From the NCBI GenBank assembly GCA_032718475.1, contig JAUCBJ010008048.1:91847-155846 (forward strand): a stretch of 64,000 bases of DNA. The letters are read 5' to 3'. Positions 53,401 to 63,345 of the stretch are shown in pieces (position 1 is the stretch's first letter; each line of letters starts with the position of its first letter). The stretch is from Nemertoderma westbladi. Lineage: Eukaryota > Xenacoelomorpha > Nemertodermatida > Nemertodermatidae. The translations under genes were made by a program, and so were the position numbers. The notes under the pieces are model-generated. The model saw nothing but the letters and a program-made list of their open reading frames with translations, was not told the origin of the DNA and made no database searches.

Positions 53401-54214
53401 CAGACCTAACAGGTTGACACATTGTTACAGGGGGTGGTGGTATACCCCTTTGTGTATTTACTAATTTATCGCGTTCTAGCGCGATACTTTGCTGCACTTC
53501 TTGCAACTCTAGCCTACTTTCCCTTACTGTGCCTTTGAATTGCTGAACAGCCTCCTGCATCTGTCCGAGCAGGAGATCCATCCCCCGTCGTCTCTCATCC
53601 ACCCATTCGACCGCCGAAGCGGGATTCGCCAACGTTGTAGCGGGCGGACGAGGGACAACGGGCGACAAATCATGAATATTTCGCTCGGAGTCCAGGGCGT
53701 GAACTGTCTCACGGGCTGTTCTGCTGGGCACAGGTAGCTTAGTGCTGTGTAAAGGGAATTGAGAGGTAGGTTCAGGGAGTACAGGTGTCTCTACGACCGA
53801 AAGGGTGGCTTCGGGAACAGGCCTAATTATTTCAGGCTCATCTACTATAGGAGGGAGTCTCTCTATTGTAATTATTTGGTCTGTGGGTTCTGTACTACCT
53901 AGGTTGGTGTTATTTAGTTGCCTTCTAACAGCTGGAGGCAAATCAGGCAATTTTTGACGGTGGAATGTTCTTTTACGTCTGCTTAAGTGAGATCTATTTC
54001 CTTTGCCTTCAGTATCGGTGGTATCGCCTTCCTCAGATGATGTATATCCCTGTCTTTTGGGAGTAGATCGATTCATCATCTGCATATTACTAGCTGTTAA
54101 CTGTTTATTTATGCAGTCTTGATTCTCCTGAATATTTTCCAATTCTAATTGGGCAATCTCTTCAGCCGCTATCCGCTCCGCTTCTGCCGCTGCTCTTGCC
54201 ACTTTTCTTTTCAT
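47417..54214 (-). CDS. BEL/Pao gag-pol polyprotein
   Basis: 2265 codons, no internal stop. Order with rough residues: Pro-rich N-terminus (1-330); capsid-like DUF1759 region (340-480, FNGDEMKWLPFNEYY); Cys-rich zinc knuckles (635-700, CALCDGTH, CYNCLRQGHQ, CAKCGAKHH); aspartic protease (LLDSGSTGTF, near 808); RT (ASDIEGMFLQV, then DIYMDDNLKS near 1305); RNase H (FGDASDMGIGIV, near 1483); integrase zinc finger (HAGRERVLSEIRTRY ... CIPCRKA, near 1868); DDE core (TGVDLFGPIEVY, MRSDKGTNFIGA, GSWERLIRSVK; 1930-2055); and DUF5641 tail (GDMVLIVDVDLPRKRWQ, near 2170). All catalytic signatures appear present. Coding is intact, consistent with the near-identical LTRs. Confidence 0.95.
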   Translation of the reverse strand: MKRKVARAAAEAERIAAEEIAQLELENIQENQDCINKQLTASNMQMMNRSTPKRQGYTSSEEGDTTDTEGKGNRSHLSRRKRTFHRQKLPDLPPAVRRQLNNTNLGSTEPTDQIITIERLPPIVDEPEIIRPVPEATLSVVETPVLPEPTSQFPLHSTKLPVPSRTARETVHALDSERNIHDLSPVVPRPPATTLANPASAVEWVDERRRGMDLLLGQMQEAVQQFKGTVRESRLELQEVQQSIALERDKLVNTQRGIPPPPVTMCQPVRSEVSHAQGVEPTRIYTASEVETPIVNPIKGNYRPVDNDIPYRPDHNPRNLYTDNSILNNTMAQESFTRQMARTEARQAVKVGEIVKFNGDEMKWLPFNEYYKDNIQNSVLSNGEKLRFLIECLEGSPKLMALKFIGHPDGLRQVWDTLNIRYGNRNNIAGYLYAKLVAPRKFISSGIIEFSDEIQEICRQLDWLGKSHEYQNAMVIRAVASTLPKGGVGTRWDKKVLYMMEQQRRDPTMADLMSFLDGEVKLQLLKLSREKTPENKVSEKPVSRRKVTPVCYTDDSESQTSQGEDSGKDTDRSYYVNKMPKDQVGKFKSRTNDRREQVRKTPPTSPKRIQVRKPEEKISVHNVTQSKVSNIKPKCALCDGTHRLNMCDEFLKKSLTERREVMWDKRLCYNCLRQGHQRRTCYSDTRCAKCGAKHHILLHTEFERNSPSQVSDSELHVQFSDVNDTDQSEMEGFYTDEFSDENESCYMINTTVYRALIYEKDTDIDLALTTSDRQPFWKAPTSNVGIREFPVVQVRVHGPKRSYVVNALLDSGSTGTFIDKELAEDIFDGQPKFRTKLNMSGIMQVWKSTVTADYYVGALSTPQDELGGHSIRSVKMVAIKNFATTQADLYNWDEDESIQHLKIPRFQTDYPGVQILIGQNAHEALETLEKRPAQPQPLQVYAGRTRVGWYFTGPSRRTLMERLPKEQVYQAREWEVENSEFDDPTEGTPYSSDNDDIYQLFDEENAIDLLKESETWQNQVNLCQLLLPSERDDYNNELNDVIERYNAKTRDEHAVRFFTQEVVEPNSYDKALSVEEERAKQIQATTTRFLKDQGRYEIGLPFRKREPKFINNRPLAEKRIAQLHRRLTANSSAKEMYQTQLKKFISKGYAELVPEETPITEITYYLTHHYVPKPGKPHEVRVVFDGSALYMGQSLNSELLPGPNLLQSLLGILLRLRQYSIAFASDIEGMFLQVKALDRDRDSLRFLWWPEGDLNKKPVEYWMTIQAFGIISSPSNACSVVRTTADDNRDAFSKEVIDNIKRDIYMDDNLKSLPSVEEAIEVAKGTVACLKKGGFRLTKFTSNSREFLESIPVEDRGAKDLDLIKDDLPETKTLGLKWDTERDILFFQLKQRDNPVRTKRICLSILSTYFDPLGFISPVILIARSLVQQMWLENHSWDDPLKGELLKKWMKWEDSLPAIENFIISRSYFGHVLPTYSYQLHVFGDASDMGIGIVAYLRVETPDGIKVALVTSKALINNKLKVPRAELKAALYATAIGRNVTEQIDYPLEKTVYWTDALLVLEYITNEVCQFSVFVTNRVAIILSRTTMDQWRHCPGTINPADIASRGATPQELVDTPDWLGGPGFLYKEEEEWPPHLTTAEIRQAKGAEKVKPKTQASKSKLFKPTVDLSVLHTSGDDALDQKPTATNKLVVEIRDKDWKSGIPDISQGLSPLLQRAIHHYSSWNRLCKAVTYLKRCFHHHYSGMKTKGDTAPITSVQVHVIKDIPKYKVPDKFLKEKISYQEHEETNKQMLRLLQCYEDSDKYFLLLRNPQMHLRDRFSSTMIDGLIRVGGRLTNAPLSFDTKFPILIRNLEIQVKMIVDVHSKLYHAGRERVLSEIRTRYYFYKPRRALNQVLRNCIPCRKAFSRPLTQREAELPRERVSFYEPPFTNTGVDLFGPIEVYRARTIVKRWCVIFVCMTCRAIHLDMVNDLSTNSFLLSLRRQIARFGTSNTMRSDKGTNFIGANNEIKAYVKDWNQRQVDDQLRVTASSWTFNAADAPWWGGSWERLIRSVKTAFHFIVPCRAYLTDELLRTLMEEIAAYLNERPLMPVSSSPDSLEALTPAHFLLKKPVAMLPQSEITDGDEYCRQTWQLMQLLSRRFADHFEKHYLPMLQLRTKWFAQQENVSAGDMVLIVDVDLPRKRWQTGRIIETHISDDGLVRSVELVVMRRNFKKPGIVFETQQLNRPVGRLCLLERDRELSGNYGRQDTLPTTTSLIQQTSRDSPI

Positions 54215-55529
54215 TTCGGCTGCTTTTCTTTTCGCTTCTGCCTCTGCCGCGGCCGCTTTTCTTTCCGCTTCTGCCTCTGCCGCTGCCGCTTTTCTTTCCG
54301 CTTCTGCCTCTGCCGCTGCCGCTTTCAGCTTCTGCAGCTGCTACTGCTGCTTTCTTTCTGTCTTCTATGCGTTTTTTCTTCACCCTTTCTTCTTGGTCTC
54401 TAGCGATGCGGAGTTGTTCATCGAATTTAGCTTGGTTCGCCGCTAACCTATCCACGTCTATGGCGTCAAGCACACGCTGTGCTCCTTCACTATTAGGGTT
54501 AAGTCCGTCCAACCTTCTCCTCAACTCTTCATCACCTACGAAACGCTGATAGTCTGACAGATAGATGTCAATGGCAACCCTCTTATGCGGTTTCTTTGCC
54601 GTCGCTTCACTTTCCACTTGGGAAAAAGTAGCGTCTGTTGATTCTCCATGGGTTGAGCGCTCCTCCAGCTGAGCTTTCCACTGAGCTGTTCCTTGAACCT
54701 GGCGACTCACCCGTTGAAACCAAGTCTTTACGGCAACTTGCAACGACGTGTCTTGTCTTCTTTTAGAAGCCTCATCAAAGGCTGATAATATTAGCCTGAT
54801 TCGCAGAATTCTTTCTCTAACTTGATAAAGCAGTTGTCCCTGCTCTTGAGGTCCTTGAGGTTGTTGAAACAGTTGTTCTTTTATTCGCTCCATAGAGCTG
54901 AAGAATCCCTGTGCGTATCCGGCTGCGGACCTCTTCCACACAGCTGGATCGATGGTTTCCTTGGCTACTCCCATCCGGTGTATGTCTTCCCAGGTCGCTT
55001 CTGATAAATCAAACGGGAGTCCGGGTCCGGGGAAGTTCCATTGCGACTCCACCATAGACTTCAGTTCTTCCCTTGTGTATCCCTCATAACGATCTTTAGT
55101 TGATCGCTTACTTCTCGCCCAATCGATCTGGTGTTCTTCCACCGCGATCAATAACCTAGTGAGTACGGCTGCAGGAAGGATTAGAAGGGGATCCGAATAA
55201 ACCGCATCCGTCATCTTTGCTCCGCGCTCGGGTGTCAGCTCTACGGTATCCTCACTACTGGAGCTGCTGGGCCGCTGAGAAATAAGTTCTTGGCTCGTGG
55301 GTTGTTGCTGTTCCGCTGCTTCTTGGTCCCGCTTGACCTGAGCTCGAGTACCTATGATAGACCTACGATGTTGGACCAGCCTAGGTTCTGTTATTACTAC
55401 TGGAGGGATGACCTTTCTCACAGTGGGAGGTGAACTGAACTTAGGACTAGACGGTTCTACACCTCTATCTGAGTCGCAGATAGTTACATCTAATAAACTG
55501 TCTGACAGGTTATGCTTAGTATCAGACAT
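54162..55529 (-). CDS. BEL/Pao N-terminal (gag-side) ORF
   Basis: 455 codons from ATG at 55529 (MSDTKHNLSDSLLDVT). The body is predicted helical and charged (for example YARGYTREELKS-like and FQRVSRQVQGTAQWK segments) and it ends in a Ser/Gly/Arg/Lys-rich low-complexity tail encoded by 33-bp repeats. No zinc knuckle or protease is present. It overlaps the start of the following pol ORF in another frame: both frames are open across about 54162-54340. In the repeats the pol frame reads Ala/Glu/Arg/Lys helix units, whereas this frame reads SGRGRSGKK units, suggesting that an indel or a frameshift joins the two. Function as a structural precursor is inferred from position. Confidence 0.75.
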   Translation of the reverse strand: MSDTKHNLSDSLLDVTICDSDRGVEPSSPKFSSPPTVRKVIPPVVITEPRLVQHRRSIIGTRAQVKRDQEAAEQQQPTSQELISQRPSSSSSEDTVELTPERGAKMTDAVYSDPLLILPAAVLTRLLIAVEEHQIDWARSKRSTKDRYEGYTREELKSMVESQWNFPGPGLPFDLSEATWEDIHRMGVAKETIDPAVWKRSAAGYAQGFFSSMERIKEQLFQQPQGPQEQGQLLYQVRERILRIRLILSAFDEASKRRQDTSLQVAVKTWFQRVSRQVQGTAQWKAQLEERSTHGESTDATFSQVESEATAKKPHKRVAIDIYLSDYQRFVGDEELRRRLDGLNPNSEGAQRVLDAIDVDRLAANQAKFDEQLRIARDQEERVKKKRIEDRKKAAVAAAEAESGSGRGRSGKKSGSGRGRSGKKSGRGRGRSEKKSSRNEKKSGKSSGRSGADSG

Positions 55530-57690
55530 GTTTGTTTACACAGTTGAATGTCTACTGCTATATTACAGTCTAAGCAAGTCTAGTAATTCAGTGTTAACTG
55601 CTAGCCTAGTAATTAATTACCGATACTGCTACTCAGTGTAGCGTGATATATAATATATTAGTATACCGGTATGCTTATAGTATATATAAGTATTATTACA
55701 GACTAGTTTATCACAGAATACCGGTAGGTAATTTTAGCACAAATATATATAAATATATAATAGGCCTATCGCGAATACCGGTATGCAGTTTACACTTATA
55801 GTGTATATATATAAGTATAATTACAGACTAGAATTAATTACAGAATACCGGTATGATTTCAACCTAAAATTTATAGAAATAAATATAATAAGCCTATTGT
55901 AAATACCGGTATGTCAATTATTTTAGAATAATTAAATTTCTGAATTTTAAGGGTTACTTGGTTACTTTAACTTACTTTATTACCGTTATTTAAGCAGTAG
56001 TCCAACTGATATTGAGACCTAATTGTTGTATGGCAGGCCTACTATTTATAAATCGTTTGAGTTGATTTATAATATATATATACCCGTTGAAATGGGTTTT
56101 TGTCAATGTTTGAAATAAATGTTATTATTTCTGGGGGAATCACTACACAGAAGCTGTGCGCTCTCAGTGGAGTGCTACTTGTTAGACACTAAAACAAATA
56201 ATTCTAATTTACCTAAGTTACTTAATACTACTAATTACGTACAATTCGGGTTGAGATTACAATCTCTAAATAAACACAAAAATTTAATTACAAATACACA
56301 AAAACAAATTTTTAGGGTAATTTTACAAGAAGTCTACTAACCAGCCTAACAAAGGGTTAGAATATCTGGTTATTACAACGGACAGGGTACTACGGTATTT
56401 GAAAATAATAAGTAGTAGTAAATATACTGCGTTGTCCAGATAGGAAAATACCACCGCCTGACGACCTATAACCGTATCGCTATAGGTACTACGTTATGTA
56501 TCACGGAGTGTTCCTACCTAGAGATTAATTACCGCGGTCTACCAGAACCAACGTGCCTATTAACCACTTTACAACACAAATATACTGCCTACACACTAAT
56601 CACCTTCGGAAAGTACTGTACACTAAACCCTAAATTAGGTACAAGTACTTGTACAACAAATAATTAGTAGTTAAAATACTTGAACAGCTAAAAGAACCAC
56701 GGCATCTGCTGGAGTGACCGGTGCACAAAATCACCAGTCTTTACCTACGCCGAGCAGCCCTGATGTAGTACCGGAGTTAGTTTAACTATAACGGTATGTA
56801 TAACAAACACAATTACTGTAGGAATAAACTTGGGGATATGAATGTTGCGAATAATCGCATAAACTCTGAATAATAAATATTACGCTACGCGTACAAACTA
56901 CTCAAACAAAATGCAGACCAAACACTGACAGACTACTATCAAGCCTAAACAAACTACGGTATATGTAGACTCCGAAATGGTTAAGTAGTATGCGTTCTAA
57001 CCCAGTAGTACGACTTATTCTTTAGATGGGGGTTTACCTTACAGCAATGGCTGCCCCTACTTCCTAACCGTTCTTTATCGGACAGATGCTTTACACACAC
57101 CGAAATTTCCTCAAACCCAACAGCAGCCAGACAACTATCCAGCCTACAAATTATCTAAATAAAATTATACGCTACCCGTACAGACTACACAAACAAAGTA
57201 CAGACCAAACGCCGGTGGACTCCTATCAGGCCTAAATAAACCACAGGACATGCAGACTCCGAAATGGTTAAGTAGTATGCGTTCTAACCCAGTAGTACGA
57301 CTTATTCTTTAGATGGGGGTTTACCTTACAGCAATGGCTGCCCCTACTTCCTAACCGTTCTTTATCGGACATACACTCTACATGCACTGCAATCCGTTCA
57401 GACCTAATCAACAGTCAGCCAACAGTCAAGCCTACAAATTATCTGTACAATCTGAGCAGGCTTACACGCCTTCTGCTCAATACTGGCCTACAAATAAATA
57501 AAACTGGCAGAAATAAGTAAACTTTACAAAAGAATGAGGGGTGATCAATCCCTATTCCCCTGGCAGCCCACAGTATACAATAGATCACAATTGAATAATA
57601 CTGCTGTACCTGTACTGTTGTAGGTACCGGTCCGGATGATCAGGCAGTCAGGCCTACTGGTTACCGGTCGACCGGTACTTTCGACTAGAT
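55530..57690 (-). other. BEL/Pao leader region with internal repeats
   Basis: Non-coding. Bases 55655-55920 contain repeated AATACCGGTATG words separated by TATATAAGTATAATTACAGACTAG-like sequence, in roughly 110-bp period. Bases 56870-57450 are a tandem duplication of about 288 bp (annotated separately). No ORF of note. Confidence 0.75.
56870..57450 (-). repeat. Tandem 288-bp duplication with an identical core in the leader
   Basis: Two copies. A core of about 115 bp starting ACTCCGAAATGGTTAAGTAG and ending near CTTTATCGGACA is identical (56969-57083 and 57257-57371), whereas the sequence on either side is only about 80 percent alike. Confidence 0.88.
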
Positions 57691-57708
57691 TGCTTACACC
57701 GCAATCCA
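57691..57708 (-). promoter_or_regulatory. Possible primer-binding site
   Basis: On minus, TGGATTGCGGTGTAAGC lies 17 nt inside the 5' LTR and begins with the TGG that complements a tRNA CCA end. The cognate tRNA is not identified and the offset is larger than usual, so this is tentative. Confidence 0.3.
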
Positions 57709-57725
57709 GAAGCAATATCTGTTAT

Positions 57726-58915
57726 TGTTTGCGCTTTTGAAGACCTTTGACAGTTTAACCTGCCAAAATTAGAATGTCTTTTAGATGATATATATTCTTT
57801 AGCTTTATGACGAGTATTTGATACACTACATTAGCCGAAGCCAGTCTATGCGCAATCATTCACCCGTTGGATATACCCGGGAGACTGAGTTCGGAGCTTA
57901 ATGATTGATAGTGTAAGCCTACTGTATTATTCGACTGATCGTAATATATAATCTCTGACAAATATTATTCACTTTCGGGAAATATTAACAGTTCCTTTAG
58001 GACGTGGCGCTCTAAATATGTAAACAGAGTTATGACTTAAACTAGACACAACGAAAAGGCTATAGATTTACGTATATGGCGCATTCTTTAGGAGATGCTT
58101 TGTTATCAGTTACAATCATACACAATGCTGCACAATACTGCACACTAATCTGCCGACCTTCACTAAATTTGGTCACGTATAAAGAGAGCAACAGACAATT
58201 TATGTTGGGCATATGAAATAGCATTAGATTCACTTCAAACCACTCAACATAGGTCGCAATCGTTTATCTGTAACCGGTCTCTCTAACCTTTAGTATATCA
58301 AGAAGGTGGGGTGTCTGACTATTGATCAGTATTCCGATATAATATTTCATCAACAAATATAATGAACAACAGACAGCAAAAGCAGTAATATTAAGGTATG
58401 AATTATTATTAATTGAGTTAACTGAGTTTTGGTATGATTTGGTTTGATTAGTTAAGATAACAGATATACGTTCTATAATTAAGCCTACTAATGTAAAGCT
58501 AAAGAATGCTGATATACGGAGGTGCCAAAAGCCGGTGTTCTTAGGCTCTGGGCAAAAAAAACATAACACTGAACTACTGAGTTCTGTATACACCTCCAAC
58601 ACAGAGACAAAAAACGCTCTGATTGGTCAACCGAACAACGAGAGAACAAAGAAACAAAGAAACGTCGACGTGGCAATATCAGCTGCTAGCCGTCGTCATG
58701 GTAGCGACACTGTTTTCAAGAGTATCTAGCTTATCGCGTCACGAGATTGCGGATTATGTCCTCTAAAGTACAAATACAGTACAAATACAGAAGAAATGAC
58801 TTTTATGTCCTCTAAAACACCAGTACAGCAAGGACACGGCCCCTTCACGCCTGGCAAACCAACTACAGAGTACTTTAAGGGAAAATAACCGGTTAATGAC
58901 GCAAAAGCTTTTACA
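57726..58915 (-). repeat. BEL/Pao 5' LTR (minus-strand element)
   Basis: 1190 bp, TG...CA on the plus strand. It contains the promoter side of the element by position. It differs from the 3' LTR by an AA insertion near 58717 and a G/A change near 58020. Its outer edge touches the 52-bp satellite after only about 70 bp. Confidence 0.96.
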
Positions 58916-58984
58916 TAATCTGTATAGCATTATTGGTATAGTGCAGTAGTGGTTGTTGTTGAACAGATAATATGGTAGTATGCC
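58916..58984. other. Short flank between LTR and satellite
   Basis: About 70 bp beginning with the TAATC target duplication. It matches neither the satellite nor the LTR. Confidence 0.6.
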
Positions 58985-61900
58985 TAAAAAGCCAAATAGA
59001 TCTAATGGAGCGCAGTATGGCGTGTTGGATCCGCTCAGGACGCGATAATAGATCTAATGGAGCGCAGTAGGGCATGTTGGATGGGCTCAGGACGTAGAAT
59101 AGATCTAATAGAGCGCAGTAGGGCATGTTGGATGGGATCAGGAGGCGAGAATAGATCTAATGGAGCGCAGTAGGGCATGTTGGATGGGCTCAGGACGTAG
59201 AATAGATCTAATAGAGCGCAGTAGGGCATGTTGGATGGGCTCAGGACGCGAGAATATATCTAATGGAGCGCAGTATGGCGTGTTGGATCCGCTCAGGACG
59301 CGATAATAGATCTAATGGAGCGCAGTAGGGCATGTTGGATGGGCTCAGGACGTAGAATAGATCTAATAGAGCGCAGTAGGGCATGTTGGATGGGATCAGG
59401 AGGCGAGAATAGATCTAATGGAGCGCAGTAGGGCATGTTGGATGGGCTCAGGACGTAGAATAGATCTAATAGAGCGCAGTAGGGCATGTTGGATGGGCTC
59501 AGGACGCGAGAATATATCTAATGGAGCGCAGTAGGGCGTGTTGGATGGGCTCAGGATGCGAGAATAGATCTAATGGAGCGCAGTAGGGCGTGTTGGATCG
59601 GGTCGGGGCGCGAGAATAGATATAATGGAACGCAGTAGGGCGTGTTGGATGGGCTCAGGACGTAGAATAGATCTAATGGAGCGCAGTAGGGCGTGTTGGA
59701 TGGGCTCAGGACGCGAGAATAGATCTAATGGAGCGCAGTAGGGCGTGTTGGATGGGCTCAGGATGCGATAATAGATCTAATGGAGCGCAGTAGGGCGTGT
59801 TGGATGGGCTCAGGACGCGAGAATAGATCTAATGGAGCGCAGTAGGGCGTGTTGGATGGGCTCAGGACGCGAGAATATATCTAATGGAGCGCAGTAGGGC
59901 GTGTTGGATGGGCTCAGGACGCGAGAATAGATCTAATGGAGCGCAGTAGGGCGTGTTGGATGGGCTCAGGACGCGAGAATAGATCTAATGGAGCGCAGTA
60001 GGGCGTGTTGGATCGGGTCGGGGCGCGAGAATAGATCTAATGGAGCGCAGTAGGGCGTGTTGGATCGGGTCGGGGCGCGAGAATAGATATAATGGAACGC
60101 AGTAGGGCGTGTTGGATGGGCTCAGGACGCGAGAATAGATCTAATGGAGCGCAGTAGGGCGTGTTGGATGGGCTCAGGACGCGAGAATAGATCTAATGGA
60201 GCGCAGTAGGGCGTGTTGGATGCGGCTCAGGATGCGATAATAGATCTAATGGAGCGCAGTAGGGCGTGTTGGCTCGGCTCAGGACGCGAGAATAGATCTA
60301 ATGGAGCGCAGTAGGGCGTGTTGGCTCGGCTCATGGACGTGAGAATATATCTAATGGAGCGCAGTAGGGCGTGTTGGCTGGGCTCAGGACGCGAGAATAG
60401 ATCTAATGGAGCGCAGTAGGGCGTGTTGGCTGCGGCTCAGGACGCGAGAATAGATCTAATGGAGCGCAGTAGGGCGTGTTGGCTCGGCTCAGGACGCGAG
60501 AATAGATCTAATGGAGCGCAGTAGGGCGTGTTGGCTGCGGCTCAGGACGTGAGAATAGATCTAATGGAGCGCAGTAGGGCGTGTTGGCTGCGGCTCAGGA
60601 CGCGAGAATAGATCTAATGGAGCGCAGTAGGGCGTGTTGGCTGCGGCTCAGGACGCGAGAATAGATCTAATGGAGCGCAGTAGGGCGTGTTGGCTCGGTT
60701 CAGGACGCGAGAATATATCTAATGGAGCGCAGTAGGGCGTGTTGGCTCGGCTCAGGACGCGATAATAGATCTAATGGAGCGCAGTAGGGCGTGTTGGCTC
60801 GGCTCAGGACGCGAGAATAGATCTAATGGAGCGCAGTAGGGCGTGTTGGCTCGGTTCAGGACGCGAAAATAGATCTAATGGAGCGCAGTAGGGCGTGTTG
60901 GCTGCGGCTCAGGACGCGAGAATAGATCTAATGGAGCGCAGTAGGGCGTGTTGGCTCGGCTCAGGACGCGAGAATAGATCTAATGGAGCGCAGTAGGGCG
61001 TGTTGGCTCGGTTCAGGACGTCGAGAATAGATCTAATGGAGCGCAGTAGGGCGTGTTGGCTCGGCTCAGGACGTGAGAATAGATCTAATGGAGCGCAGTA
61101 GGGCGTGTTGGCTCGGTTCAGGACTCGAGAATAGATCTAATGGAGCGCAGTAGGGCGTGTTGGCTGCGGCTCAGGACGTGAGAATAGATCTAATGGAGCG
61201 CAGTAGGGCATGTTGGCTCGGTTCAGGACTCGAGAATAGATCTAATGGAGCGCAGTAGGGCAGTGTTGGCTCGGCTCAGGACGTGAGAATAGATCTAATG
61301 GAGCGCAGTAGGGCATGTTGGCTCGGTTCAGGACGTGAGAATAGATCTAATGGAGCGCAGTAGGGCGTGTTGGCTCGGCTCAGGACGCGAGAATAGATCT
61401 AATGGAGCGCAGTAGGGCGTGTTGGCTGCGGCTCAGGACGCGAGAATAGATCTAATGGAGCGCAGTAGGGCATGTTGGCTCGGCTCAGGACGCTGAGAAT
61501 AGATCTAATGGAGCGCAGTAGGGCGTGTTGGCTCGGCTCAGGACGCGAGAATAGATCTAATGGAGCGCAGTAGGGCGTGTTGGCTCGGTTCAGGACTCGA
61601 GAATAGATCTAATGGAGCGCAGTAGGGCGTGTTGGCTCGGCTCAGGACGTCGAGAATAGATCTAATGGAGCGCAGTAGGGCGTGTTGGCTGCGGCTCAGG
61701 ACGTCGAGAATAGATCTAATGGAGCGCAGTAGGGCATGTTGGCTCGGTTCAGGACTGCGAGAATAGATCTAATGGAGCGCAGTAGGGCGTGTTGGCTCGG
61801 CTCAGGACGCGAGAATAGATCTAATGGAGCGCAGTAGGGCGTGTTGGCTCGGCTCAGGACGCGAGAATAGATCTAATGGAGCGCAGTAGGGCGTGTTGGC

Positions 61901-63345
61901 TGCGGCTCAGGACGCGAGAATAGATCTAATGGAGCGCAGTAGGGCGTGTTGGCTCGGCTTCAGGACTCGAGAATAGATCTAATGGCGCGCAGTAGGGCGT
62001 GTTGGCTGCGGCTCAGGATGCGAGAATAGATCTAATGGAGCGCAGTAGGGCGTGTTGGCTCGGTTCAGGACGCGAGAATAGATCTAATGGAGCGCAGTAG
62101 GGCGTGTTGGCTCGGCTCAGGACTCGAGAATAGATCTAATGGAGCGCAGTAGGGCATGTTGGCTCGGCTTCAGGACGCGAGAATAGATCTAATGGAGCGC
62201 AGTAGGGCGTGTTGGCTGCGGCTCAGGACGCGAGAATATATCTAATGGAGCGCAGTAGGGCGTGTTGGCTCGGCTCAGGACGCGAGAATAGATCTAATGG
62301 AGCGCAGTAGGGCGTGTTGGCTGCGGCTCAGGACGCGAGAATAGATCTAATGGAGCGCAGTAGGGCATGTTGGCTCGGTTCAGGACGTGAGAATAGATCT
62401 AATGGAGCGCAGTAGGGCGTGTTGGCTGGGCTCAGGACGCGAGAATAGATCTAATGGAGCGCAGTAGGGCGTGTTGGCTCGGTTCAGGACGCGAGAATAG
62501 ATCTAATGGAGCGCAGTAGGGCGTGTTGGCTGCGGCTCAGGACGTGAGAATAGATCTAATGGAGCGCAGTAGGGCGTGTTGGCTCGGTTCAGGACGTCGA
62601 GAATAGATCTAATGGAGCGCAGTAGGGCGTGTTGGCTCGGCTCAGGACGCGAGAATAGATCTAATGGAGCGCAGTAGGGCGTGTTGGCTCGGCTCAGGAC
62701 GTGAGAATAGATCTAATGGAGCGCAGTAGGGCATGTTGGCTCGGCTTCAGGACGCTGAGAATAGATCTAATGGAGCGCAGTAGGGCGTGTTGGCTCGGTT
62801 CAGGACTCGAGAATAGATCTAATGGAGCGCAGTAGGGCATGTTGGCTCGGCTTCAGGACTCGAGAATAGATCTAATGGAGCGCAGTAGGGCGTGTTGGCT
62901 GCGGCTCAGGACGTGAGAATAGATCTAATGGAGCGCAGTAGGGCATGTTGGCTCGGTTCAGGACGTCGAGAATAGATCTAATGGAGCGCAGTAGGGCGTG
63001 TTGGCTCGGTTCAGGACGTGAGAATAGATCTAATGGAGCGCAGTAGGGCGTGTTGGCTCGGTTCAGGACTCGAAATAGATCCAATGGAGCGCAGTAGGGC
63101 GTGTTGGCGCGGCTCAGGACGTGAGAATAGATATAATGGAGCGCAGTAGGGCATGTTGGCTCGGTTCAGGACCTGAGAATAGATCCAATGGAGCGCAGTA
63201 GGGCATGTTGGCTCGGTTCAGGACGTGAGAATAGATATAATGGAGCGCAGTAGGGCGTGTTGGCTCGGTTCAGGACGCGAGAATAGATCTAATGGAGCGC
63301 AGTAGGGCGTCTTGGCTCTGCTTGGGATGCGAGAATATATCTAAG
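58985..63345. repeat. 52-bp satellite array, about 83 copies
   Basis: The unit is AATAGATCTAATGGAGCGCA then GTAGGGCGTGTTGGCTCGGC and TCAGGACGCGAG. Units left of about 60230 have GGATGGGCTC or GGATCGGGTC; those to the right have GGCTCGGCTC or GGCTGCGGCTC, so the array has two domains. A 258-bp (five-unit) block is duplicated exactly at about 59030-59240 and 59290-59500. Copies at the far right (63060-63345) are more diverged. The unit length is not a multiple of three, and ORFs across it are artefacts. Confidence 0.97.

Larger units (their letters stand above)
43706..58915 (-). mobile_element. BEL/Pao LTR retrotransposon, 15.2 kb, young
   Basis: Flanked by a 5-bp duplication TAATC (43701-43705 and 58916-58920). 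LTRs 43706-44893 and 57726-58915 start TG and end CA and differ by about one substitution and one 2-bp indel. On the minus strand the order is 5' LTR, 2.2-kb leader, gag-side ORF, gag-pol ORF with PR-RT-RH-IN, spacer, extra ORFs, 3' LTR. PR-RT-RH-IN order with the DUF1758/A17-type protease and DUF5641 tail is diagnostic of BEL/Pao. The element is unusually long for the group because of its leader, N-terminal ORF and 3' accessory region. Confidence 0.96.

Noticed and set aside
58911-59487. Repeated ORFs MPYCALLDLFYVLSPSN...
   Set aside because: They are read through the 52-bp satellite, whose period is not divisible by three; they recur only because the array repeats.
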